From NCBI GenBank assembly GCA_921293015.1, contig OV121088.1, positions 32,091,645 through 32,155,644 on the forward strand: a DNA stretch of 64,000 nt. The letters run 5' to 3'. This DNA comes from Phorcus lineatus. Taxonomy: Eukaryota > Mollusca > Gastropoda > Trochida > Trochidae. Below are positions 1 to 10,300 of this stretch, one piece after another (the stretch's first letter is position 1; every line of letters starts with the position of its first letter). Below the pieces are notes generated by a model, which was given only the letters and a program-made list of their open reading frames with translations, ran no database searches and had not been told where the DNA came from. The position numbers were made by a program, and so were the translations under genes.

Positions 1-600
1 TCTGATATTGTCTCCTTACTCTTCCTGTTTTCAAATGTCTATGCTTTGTATTGAGTTTTAAATGTTTTCGACAATCACAAGATTTGCCTGCATAATGTTC
101 TTTACTCTTTCTCGAAAGTATTAGAGTTTTTTCGACAATCGTGGTTTGCCTCTATGATGTCCCTTATCCTATTAACAATAGTGCCCCGATAGAGAGATTC
201 TGTCATTTACTGCTTATTAATGACAATATGCTCATTATATTCATTTATCCCCAAGAATGACACAATGTCTTTTCTCGAAAGTGTCTCAGATGAATAGATT
301 CTGTCTTGTCTGGCAGACCGATGAAAGGATACATTAATCAATTTTATTGAGCCCATTTTCAATAGTGTCCCAGATCAAATCTCTTCCCTATAAGCGCAAA
401 ACGATGCTAAGACACTTTTCACATTCATGTGTTCGCCACTCAATGTCCCAAGGATTTTTTCGATAATCCCCCATATACATAGAACCTATCTAGCATTGCC
501 TTCAAAATCTTTCTGATCCCATTCCCACAAGTGTCTTTAATCAATAGGTCATGCTTATAGGATTCTCTCACTCCTCGTGATATCGACTCAAAAACAATTC
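1..600. repeat. Degenerate tandem repeat inside the myosin light chain intron
   Basis: This stretch lies upstream of the terminal exon and is presumably intron. Related phrases recur: TTTCGACAATC near 64 and 131 followed by TTTGCCTG/CTCTATGATGT, variants of CGAAAGTGTC near 110 and 278, and AGATTCTGTC near 200 and 295. This reads as an old, eroded array with a spacing of about 65-130 bp. No coding frame is convincing. The period is my estimate by eye. Confidence 0.4.
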
Positions 601-624
601 TCACAAATCCTCGCTTAGCTAACT

Positions 625-693
625 CGCGATCAAATAAAACCATTGATTAAGTTTGGTACATTTGACTCAACAACTCACGGATTGGCTCTTTAA
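625..693 (+). mobile_element. Right-end fragment of the 477-bp TTAA MITE (copy E)
   Basis: From CGCGATCAAAT through ACTCACGGATTGGCTCTTTAA this matches the right end of the full-length copies at 9433-9910 and 55327-55803. Only about 70 bp remain. It ends at the TTAA at 690-693, about 25 bp before the splice acceptor of the myosin light chain exon, in the same orientation as copies A and D. Confidence 0.7.
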
Positions 694-717
694 TGTAATG
701 TTGATGTTTGTCCACAG

Positions 718-825
718 ATCAAACAGACGTGGAAGGAGGCACCAATCGAGAAAGGCATGTTCGACTACACAGAGTTTGTGAACAAGATCAAGGGTAAACA
801 GGACGAGGAGGAGATGGCGGCCTAG
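718..825 (+). CDS. Myosin regulatory light chain, C-terminal coding exon (partial gene)
   Basis: The exon follows a TTTGTCCACAG acceptor and encodes 35 residues then TAG. The motif TWKEAPIEKGMFDYTEFVNK is the C-terminal EF-hand region of myosin regulatory light chains; molluscan muscle RLCs carry the related TFKEAPVEGGKFDYVKF. The exon starts in phase 0 and ends in an acidic tail (QDEEEMAA). The protein binds the myosin heavy chain neck and, in molluscs, takes part in calcium control of contraction. Only this exon is in the window; the rest must lie to the left. A TTAA-bounded MITE fragment ends 25 bp upstream. Codon use is GC-richer than the flanks. The family is firm; the isoform (striated or smooth/non-muscle) is not. 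Confidence 0.88.
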   Translation: MKQTWKEAPIEKGMFDYTEFVNKIKGKQDEEEMAA

Positions 826-1780
826 ACTCCTCCCTTCTCTAGTCTCACCTTCAACCTCACCTCTTGGCCTTTGACCTCTCCTCTCTACTCTACCCGAGGA
901 CCTGTCTGTGATAGTCCACCCTTGGACATTTACCACAACCATCGGTCGTCGGCGAAGTCGTCAGCATCGAACACACACGGGGTCTCAGGCAAAGAGGACT
1001 AGGAAATTAGCAGACGAACTCTTAGACTGAAAACTGAAAATCTTTCACCGGAAGCTCTCGGGCCAAAGAGTGTACAGCATTCCATTTTCTGATTGGATGA
1101 TAATAAACCAATGACGGGCAGGGTATACCATCGATACTCCCGGTCTGTGAAAAGCAGCGCTCCAAAGTCACTTCACTACGATTCAAATGGGCACCGTAAG
1201 GGCGCGTACCACCTGCCTAATTTGGTGCTAATAGATGCCTTCAGAAACCGCTACCTGACTACGGATTCGGGCCCGACTTTCTCCCTTGGTCTGTCCATCG
1301 TTTGTCGTGTTCAGACCCGTGGGAGATTGTCGACGCCGTGTTTCCAGGTCTATAAATCTGTTGGCCCGGTCGCTTCTCGTCCACTACCCCGATCTGTCTA
1401 TCTCTCTCTGATATTGTAGACTCTAGACTCTTAGCCGGATATCTTTCATCAAGGCAAATCTGCGTGAACATTTCATGTTGGGGTGGCCATACGAATTTCT
1501 CTGAATCAAACCCAGGTCATATATATGCTGTTAAAATGTGTATAATTGTTACAAGTCGGACCTGTCGATGTATCTCACTGTAATTATCTGAAGCCTCTTG
1601 CATCAGTCATTGAATGCAACAGGTTGTCTTCAAGGTAAAGCGGGGATGCGGCCCCCGTCTCTACCCTGAACCAGCAACCAAACGGACATGGGTGGTGTCT
1701 CCTTTGCATGATTTAACCCGATGTGGAATGTTTTGTGTCCTATTTATTTAATAAAAGCTCTGTGCACAGGGTCATACTAG
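826..1780 (+). other. Myosin regulatory light chain 3' UTR
   Basis: About 0.95 kb of non-coding transcript is expected after the stop codon. It is GC-richer than the surrounding intergenic DNA. The open frames at 1093-1419 (+) and 1259-1471 (-) fall inside it and show no protein-like pattern. It should end shortly after the AATAAA at 1750-1755. Confidence 0.65.
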
Positions 1781-1800
1781 CGTATGTTGTGTTTGTGTGA
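1750..1800 (+). terminator. Polyadenylation signal of the myosin light chain gene
   Basis: AATAAA at 1750-1755 is followed about 25-45 bp later by a GT-rich tract (TATGTTGTGTTTGTGTGATTT, 1783-1803), the usual downstream element of animal poly(A) sites. Confidence 0.7.
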
Positions 1801-2383
1801 TTTCTATGAAGAAAATGAACTAGAAATGCGGCGAAGGCGAAGACTGAAAGACGACAAAATACACCTAGAAACGGCTTGTAGCTACGGAGATGGTCTCGGG
1901 CATACTTATTTGTAAAACAGTACTTTTTTTACAAATATCAATTGAGGAGAAGAATTATGAATGAGATGTCCATGGATATTAAAACCAATTAAGAACCTAA
2001 GGAATTACCATACCATGCGACACCTGTCACAAGCAGTTCTTGCATACAACTAACATTGTAACGATCCATTGATAATATCTACAACGCGAAACGAATGCAA
2101 CGCTGCAAAACAAATTTAGACAATATATCAAGATATTTATAACATTAGGGTCCATGATACATCGATGTATTGCTACAAGAGACAATGTATCCCGATATAA
2201 TTTGTTTTGAACAGATAACTTTATAAACTGACATTTAATTTTTAATTTTTTTAAGGATTTTTTTTAGAAAGATTAACAGTGATTCGACAAACAGAATATA
2301 TATATGATATTTCTGATACTTTGTCTGCAGTTGCATTTTCTCCGATTCAATGACTTCAATACATGTTACGTTAACGGCAGGTT

Positions 2384-2695
2384 GGTATCTAACACAGGGG
2401 CGTGTATGCTTAGAAATAGGTTTAGAAAGACATATATACCTATAGACCCTATAGTCTTTCTAAAGCTATTTCTAAGCGATACTATAGTAGTAGGGTAGGG
2501 TCTATAGGTATATATGTCTTTCTAAAGCTATTTCTAAGCGATACTATAGTAGTAGGGTAGGGTCTATAGGTATATATGTCTTTCTAAAGCTATTTCTAAG
2601 CGATACACGCCCCTGTGGTAGTAGTAGGGTAGGGTCTATAGGTATATATGTCTTTCTAAAGTTATTTCTAAGCGATACACGCCTCTGTGGTATCT
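2384..2695. mobile_element. Foldback element with internal 62-bp tandem units
   Basis: The left end (GGTATCTAACACAGGGGCG ... TTAGAAATAGGTTTAGAAAG) is the reverse complement of the right end (TTATTTCTAAGCGATACACG ... CTGTGGTATCT). Between them a unit beginning TCTTTCTAAAGCTATTTCTA is repeated head to tail: two exact 62-bp copies at 2455-2516 and 2517-2578, then two longer copies that contain the terminal motif ACACGCCCCTGTGG. This looks like a non-autonomous foldback/MITE that expanded by internal tandem duplication of one arm. Confidence 0.7.
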
Positions 2696-4695
2696 AAGAA
2701 ATAACATCATTTTATGTACTATCTATTGCGCTTTCTTAAACTGAAGAGCATCGGATTGTATCGTGATCATAGTATTGTGATGATAATCGTCTCGCATGTT
2801 CCTTAGCAATATTGGCATGATATATTGTATCGCCTTATAAAACAAGAAATATCGTCTCGGCACTATAGCCATGAAACACAAGTATACATACAACACAAAC
2901 ACTGCAAGTAAGTTTAATGAATGGTTGCAATTACCTTTGAACTTGTTTTACCTTTCGGTACCTCAAACCAATGAACTTGATGCATTTTCCTTTCGCTATC
3001 ACACCAAAAGGTCCAAAATATTACATCACTTAGCAAGAAGTTAAGTAACACTGAATTATTCATCCATAACCAATAGCCCTTTTTCAAGAACTATTGGAAC
3101 TTTTCAGCAAACGACATTTAAGATTTAAAATCTTAACGGGAGTATTCCATCTTCTCTCATACACAATGGGAAATTATATTTAAAAAAAGCGATTTTAATC
3201 ATCACGTTAAATATTAATACTTAAAAGACCACAAACTTTACACATATTATAATTCCTTAACATCTAAAGTCTTCCGGGTAACCACTCACAACTTTGCCAG
3301 TCATGTTCAATGCCATGCTGCCTGACAAGCTTCAAAGGACATCCCTACTTGCAGCAGTTTATTCATTTTTGGGATTTATTTATTGGAAGAAGTTCATCTT
3401 ATCTTCAATGTCTTATCAAAATAACGTCCTCAGTCAATCTGCAAATGTTCGATTTCTTGTACGTCTTCGGTCAGGTTTTTGACTGCTTCAAACTCCCATG
3501 CCAAATGAGTGGTTCAATTATGATTAAAAGTTGAATTCTATGGAGCTGTCATTATGCCAAATTCCAAATAATATTTGTTACAAATAAAACATTTGACTAA
3601 TTTTAACATTTTGAATCCAATTGGCAAGTTTTTGCCAGTGAAGCAATTTTCTGTAAGTCGCCCTGGTACCAACCTTGAGCATCTGACAATTATTATCTTA
3701 GAAAACCTACAAATAACCAATGCGGTCGCGTTTAAGAACAAGAATTGCATACTGTCAAATCAGCTTATCACTGTCCACACTTCTACAATACCCAGATATC
3801 TATTAATCCAAATGCCTGGTAGCTCTATATAGATGACCAGCCAACGTAATGACATGCTTCCAGCAAAACTAACTGAATCCCAGTTGAGTTTGAGGTATAA
3901 TCCTCAACATCATGCCATTGGCTGAAAAAATGACAGTCCAACTTACTACCATAGCAATTAATAAAAATAAATATTTCACTTATTTAAGAATTTATGAGGA
4001 AAATAGGAAACTTAAATTTTTGGCCTTTTTCTCAAAAAATGACATTCTTAGACACAATTTTACTCAAAAAGGAGCATGGTGACACCAATTTTTTATTTGT
4101 TGTTTTAATTCAGCACACTCAGTTCTATCAAACAAGCTAAGTTTCATAAAAATCTAAAAAAAATTATTTCTGGATAGAGTTTGTCCTTAAGTGATAGATA
4201 TCACGGTATGTCTGGAGTTCTTTGGATATCAAAAGCTAATGGATCAGGAGGAAGAATTGTTTTGTCAAACTTTAATAATGTATCATAAGGCTGCAAAAAA
4301 TAATTTATTGTTTCTCTATCATATGTTTTTGAAAAGAATGAGGGTGGTATGATTATATTTTTACTTTTTATTAGAACAAGTATTGATGCGCAGCAGAAGG
4401 AACAAATTTGTCATCATCCAAAATACTGTTTTGAAGTGTTTACAGCCTATTATCATACCTCATGTAAGAATGCCGATCTCTGATTGGTCCACGTGACCCT
4501 TAACAAATATCCATATACACCGCCGCCGAGGGATGATAAATCCCTTATACCCCGCTACATGAGTAAAGCGTGCTTCCACGTCAATCAATCAAAGTCACGT
4601 AATCAGGTCATAGGTGTTGTTCATTTCTGTTTGTTTTTTTAATAAAAGAGAGCAAGCTTTTAATAAAACATTAAGACATTCGGTATGATAAATTC

Positions 4696-4834
4696 GTTAT
4701 AACATTCCGTCCCGGGTAACATAGGGATATATTATTCCCTTGAAAGGTTTTATGCAACTCGCGTTCCGCTCGTTGCATAAAACCTTTCGCGGGAATAATA
4801 TATCCCTATGTCACACTTGACGGAATGTTATAAC
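4696..4834. mobile_element. 139-bp near-perfect hairpin element
   Basis: The left arm starts GTTATAACATTCCGTC and passes through AACATAGGGATATATTATTC and AAAGGTTTTATGCAACTCGC. The right arm repeats this as its reverse complement, ending GACGGAATGTTATAAC. The loop centres on GTTCCG near 4765. A short MITE is the likely origin. No coding potential. Confidence 0.75.
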
Positions 4835-5939
4835 TTATAATGGCGCAATAGTTGTACTTAAAGAAATGTTTTCTGTTTGACAAATGGATCCTGTGGTTGA
4901 ACAGTAGCGACTCAGATAATTCAGAAAGTATTTTCCTAAAAGTCAAAAAGCTTTTACACACACATATAAAAGTGATGTGCTGTTGCCTGAGAAAGACTTC
5001 ATTTTCTTATTTAGCCTAAAATTTATACAAAAGCAGTAACACAACAAAAAAAACTAAAAATAAAACAAATTAATTTATTTCACCAAGTTAATTACATCCA
5101 AATTTTTTAAAGGCAAATAGGAAAGACAAGATTTTGTACTTTAGCAATATTTCAGGAGTTAATAAAGCAACCGTTGACAAAGAATTCTATTTGGACATGA
5201 CACACTTTAACAAATTTCTTAATTTAAAGACTTCTTGATATATTTCTTTCTTATGATTGTAATTTAAATTGTTTCATAAACATGTCCAGACACCAATATG
5301 TACAAATATACCTCAGCTAGACTGCATCTTACTACAAATCCTTACTTTACTGCAATAAATTAATCTCAGTAGACATTTGTCAGGAACTCGGCTAACATTC
5401 TTCAAAATTATTGTTGATATTAAAAATTAGTGCTAATTAGATCTCATCTATCATTCCATTGTGTTTACTAATCTTTTATGAGATAGAAAACTGATACCTT
5501 GTTGCAAGTAAATTTTGTCATCTAAACAATAAATCTTTATCAATATACAGATAACAGGTTAATGACTCAATAACTATCCTTTTGAAAAGATGACATAGGA
5601 ATTCTCTTAAATATTTTAATCGAGTAAAATGCAGTCAGCCGCCAACCAATATCAACATTCCTTTTCAAACATGATAACTTAACTAACAAGCTTGAATTTC
5701 AAACCTTGAGTGCACTGTCAGTACTTTATTCATGTACAAGTTAGGAACTGATTACAATACACACACCACACAGGAATAACAGCTACAGAAAGTATTCTTT
5801 CTTGCCAATCCTCCACATTATTAGAGCACATCCTTACCCCATTAGCAAACCAAACTAAATTCTGATCCAATGAAGGAATCGGTAAATACTGCAAAGCATA
5901 TTCTTCACTTGATACCGAGCACTGCCATTATGGTCTCAG

Positions 5940-6023
5940 TGATTGTGAGATCACCTCCAGCAGGATTTGAACCCATGATTGCTGGATGAGAGTCAGGCAC
6001 TCTACCTATTCAACTAAAGTGAT
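5940..6023 (-). repeat. tRNA-derived SINE head or decayed tRNA-like sequence
   Basis: On the minus strand there is an A box TAGTTGAATAGG (6016-6005) that fits TRGYNNARNNGG, and 43 nt later a B box GGTTCAAATCC (5973-5963), which is the spacing of a tRNA gene. The anticodon loop region (CTCTCAT) resembles tRNA-Glu, but the stems do not pair well, so I call it a SINE-type pol III promoter and not a functional tRNA. Confidence 0.5.
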
Positions 6024-6324
6024 ATCCAACTAGCCCAAGACAGTAGAACACTTTCATCTCACCGGATCAAATACAGAATGTGACATAAGAATAAATGCCT
6101 GTTACTTGATACCATGCCTTCAAGCTCGTAAGGTCCGTTTTCAGAAATTGTTATCAAAGTTTACAAAGGGCTGACTTATTTTCAACTCTTTATATCAATC
6201 TCTTCACCATGGGACAGAGGAAGGTTTTTACTTCAATTGAAACATTGGTAGGATAGGGTGAAGTGAGGTGAATTGGAGTTTAACGCTGCTTCCAAGAATC
6301 TTCACTTGTACCATGGCTGCTAGT

Positions 6325-6400
6325 ATTATTTCTGGAAGAAAGCCTGCAAACTGTTGTGGCTATGTAATGCCATGAAACCTGCAAGCATCGGTTTGGTAGG
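6325..6400. repeat. Dispersed repeat shared with 13565-13640
   Basis: GGAAGAAAGCCTGCAA, TGTGGCTATGTAATGC and AGCATCGGTT here match GGAAGAAAGCCCGCAA, TGTGGCTATGTATTGC and AGCTTCGGCT in the second segment. The family was not identified. Confidence 0.45.
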
Positions 6401-7157
6401 AATAAGGATGTAACTCCAACAACGCAGAGCATGAGCAAGGCCGAAAATCTAACTCTTAAAAGATCCAACATCAACTGTACAGCATATACTTAAATAAAAC
6501 AGTGCATATTACTGGATTACTTCGGAAAATAGTCACACCTCTCGCAGGCAGCTTCTCATCATGAGATGAATCTTTCACTCACGCTCTCGCTCGCTCAACT
6601 CTCACACATGAATGTTGTTGCATTGGACACAGCTGCTGCTAATCAACGATTGGTAATCAAGTGTGTTTTAGTTCATGCTGGATTAATTACTGGCATAAGT
6701 ATTAGTGTTTACATGATAAAAATATTCCTCATTAGCTAATTTTTTGTGTCTAGGTTTTTCGTTAGAAAACTTACTAGTAAACCTGAAAATCTTCCTGGTT
6801 TTTATTTGATAGCATGATAATTCTTTTGGGATCCTGTAGATTTTCATCAAAAGGCTCAATAACCTCTTATAGTGGATGCCCATTTGGTACACTGGTAATT
6901 CATTACACACATTATGACTTGACATTGGCAGTGAATATGACAAACCCTCATTAATGATCCGTATAACGGAGATGAAGTAGATATCATTGTAACAATAAAG
7001 AATCTCATTTACAAAAAAAATTAACAATAATTTTGATGAGATGTCATAATATGAAGTTCTGATTTCTAAAAATGAGATCTCAGATTCTAGATTGATTAAT
7101 AGTTAATAAAAGCTTTATAATTTTCATATCAGCAACTGTGTCCATGGATGGTGTCAA

Positions 7158-7307
7158 TTAGACCAATTTCTTAGCCTCAAAGAAACTCTTTAAATGTCTC
7201 ATCTGCCAGAAGCCGGTAACGAGGAGTATAAGGGTCTGGGCAATGGACCACCACAATACTCGCTGGTTGGTACTCTCGCTGGTGGCTCGGAAGCGCTCCT
7301 CTCGGTA
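7158..7307 (-). CDS. TMED9: TMED exon 5: transmembrane helix and cytosolic tail
   Basis: Follows the acceptor TTGCTTCTTGCAG. It encodes 49 residues and TAA: the motif [20 protein letters not shown], the membrane helix, and the C-terminal FFEAKKLV. Phase 0 at its start, consistent with exon 4. Confidence 0.93.
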   Translation of the reverse strand, partial: YREERFRATSESTNQRVLWWSIAQTLILLVTGFWQMRHLKSFFEAKKLV

Positions 7308-10300
7308 CTGCAAGAAGCAAGAAGTTTTTAGTGAACTTATGATCGAAGAAAACACATGAACATGCTTTCAAATATTCTGATAAATAAAAAGATAATTGGA
7401 CAATTTAGTTTAAAGTTGAGTTTTACTGAATCAGAATTTAGTAATGGACACAATAAGGCTTTTCAGTGTACTATAAAGACAATGAAAGTACAAAATAATG
7501 AGATTTGATGTTTAGGATGAAAATAAAACTTGGCTAAATAGTTCTTTTTATTTGTAGGGAAAAGGTATCTTTTTCCTGATTTTATCTAGCATTAATTTTG
7601 ATATTTACAAATAGAAGTAGTTTTCATGAGAGAATCTGGTTACATCTACATGGTTATGTCACAAATACTTTTTAACTTTTTTGTTGAATAAAGCAGACAG
7701 TTTATTTTTTATTAAAGAAACGAGCATTATAAAACGAAGCTAGATAAAACGCCCAAAAATAATTTCCTATAGATCGTTTTCAAGAATTTTACTGCTGCTT
7801 CGATTGTTTTGGTAAAGAAGTATGAACCAATTTCTTATAGTTGTTTACTTTCATTGTCATTGGATATATTAAACAAATTTTTAAGAAGTTGAATCTCACC
7901 TTTCTGTCTATTCTAATAAAAGTTTGTGCCACTATTCATCAAGTCCTTAGGGCTTGAACAGATTGATAAATTGATTGCAAGCAAAAGATACCAAGAACCA
8001 TCTCATCAATAGACTACAAGCACATGGCACGTACCCTCTGGTAGTTCTGTTCCTTGGTGATCTGTTCCACCTGGTCGAGGAGTTGTCTCACCCTGAGCTG
8101 GAGCTCACTTAGTTTGTCCTTTGCCTGGATCTGCTGGTAGTCCACAGCATGCTCTCCCACCTGCACGTCCAGGTGCACTCGCTGCAACAAAATCGTGGAG
8201 TTTATTCTATGTGAGCATTGGAGGAACCAGGAATTTTAAAAGTAGGTATCACCTTTTGAAAACGGAGAGATTCACCCTCTGCTATCACACATTTTATGCT
8301 AATTGTTTTTTAAAGGGGATGCAAGTCAACCACAATGCGTGTTGCAGAAAATCAATATTTGATTAATATTAAGACTTGGAAATATAAGGAACAAATGAAT
8401 GTTATTACTCTGCTTATGAATGCAAAGAAACGAAAATCCTCCAAATTTCTAAAATGTCTTCTTTGCAATGTCTTCATGTTTATGTTGTTTCACTGATTTC
8501 ATACAACCCAAATGATGAAGGTGTCAAAGACATTTACTTATCATACCTTCTCTACAATTGTGAGCAATTATTCAGAAACATATTCTCTACAATAAATATG
8601 TAGGTTTGCAATTAAGAAGTAGTGGTCAAAGAGAGAAACTTACGAGCTGACCCGCAGAGAACCAAGCAGTGGAGTTGGAGTGTAGACAAACCACGTGCTC
8701 TCCAGCTGTGTGAGAGGTGAATGTGAACCTGCCCTCAGCAGCGTACGTCTGAAACATGGCATCATCAACTTAAACTCAACAGTGGATGTCATTTTATTTC
8801 ATCGTTAATAATTGCACATTAAAGTTCAAAATCAACAACTTCTTACCAAAAACAATGACCATCCTTACTGTAACAACTTTCCGATTGGAATTGGAATAAG
8901 CTTGAAAATAGTCTTTTTAAGTAGTTTTGGTAGTTTTCGATCAAGTTAAAAATAAAAACATGATGCAAATATTAAGTTAGAAAAGTTTCGTATTCTTTAA
9001 AGCCAACAGGGCCATATCTTAGATATTAACAGTCCAGAAATTTCTACTCCTTTTAAAATGAAAGAAACTAAAATGAATGATGAAATATAACAGTAATATC
9101 TGTTTTTCAAAAAAAGAACAAAACATACTTCACCGAAATAAAACCATTAGTTAACAAAAACAAAATGATAATTCCCTACTGATAAATAAATGACAGCAAT
9201 GTAATCTTGATTTGATAATCAAAAAAATACATATACAAGGAACTACACAATGTCATTAATTTATGTCAAGGAAAGTTGGGAAAGGGGGATGGGATTGTGC
9301 CTCTGAATAAAATATACAAGCATTGTAGTTATTCTCCCAAATAAACATCCACATTAGAAATTCATGTACATGGGCTACCCTCCCTTCCTATAACTACAAC
9401 CTACTGAAAATAATCCTGCAATGAACATCCCCTTAAAGAGCCACTCTGTGACTTTCATAACATATTATTTACCTTTGATACAAACCTAATTGTCATATGT
9501 TGTGATATAAAATCGAAACATCATAACTTTTCATTTAAAAAAGACATATATATATGACAAATACTGGTCTTCCATGAAAATCTAAAAACAGCCTTATAAA
9601 TGCACAGAGGTGTAGATATCACGTCCAATATTCATGGATACTAGTTATATAACCTAACAAACGCCATCAACTCCTAACTGCCCTCCTGGCTGTTTTAGAT
9701 AAGTCTCCAAAATTATGTTTGACTATTTGATGCGCGCCACTGTCCGGTTTTCGATCATAATTGCGACTTTCTACCTTCATATTGTCACTGTAAAAAACCA
9801 ATAAGCTTTAAAATGTTTCTTTTTGGTAACAGTAGATACTTGCGATTTAATGACACCATTGATTAAGTTTGGCTTATATGACTCCAACAACTCACGGAGT
9901 GGCTCTTTAATTATCCTAATTTGTGCACCCTGATTTTTACATCGTCTTAATGTTTAAACTTACGGCAGTAACAGTAAGTATCATTACTTAAGATGTATAG
10001 AGTCTCAAAAGATATTATCCAATCCAAAATGACAATATCAAGGTTAATTTCATCAAAAGATTTTTGTTACTCCTGTGTTTTAAATGTTTCAACTTGTATA
10101 TTTTATTACTTGAGACAAGGCACCAAGGTAAAATATAAACAAAACAGCTGAAAATAGAAATATATGAAAAAATAAATCTGATGCATCGATTATTTGTTCC
10201 ACCTCTGGTAATGCTCCTCTTGGTTAAAATAAAAATTTCTAGTCAATTTGAATATGCCAGAGTTATCATCGCTTCAAAGATCACAAGTTTCCCTTGAGAC

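Larger units (their letters stand above)
1804..7157. other. Intergenic region between the myosin light chain and TMED genes
   Basis: No supported coding exon. AT-rich DNA holding the foldback element at 2384-2695, the hairpin at 4696-4834 and the tRNA-like SINE head near 5940-6023. The part next to 7157 is expected to be the 3' UTR of the minus-strand TMED gene. A minus-strand AATAAA lies at 6801-6806, but I cannot tell whether it is the one used. Confidence 0.5.

Noticed and set aside
1093..1419. 108-codon frame downstream of the myosin exon
   Set aside because: It lies in the 3' UTR, and shows no domain or protein-like pattern.
5940..6023. Functional tRNA gene
   Set aside because: A and B boxes are good, but the acceptor and anticodon stems do not pair; a SINE head fits better.
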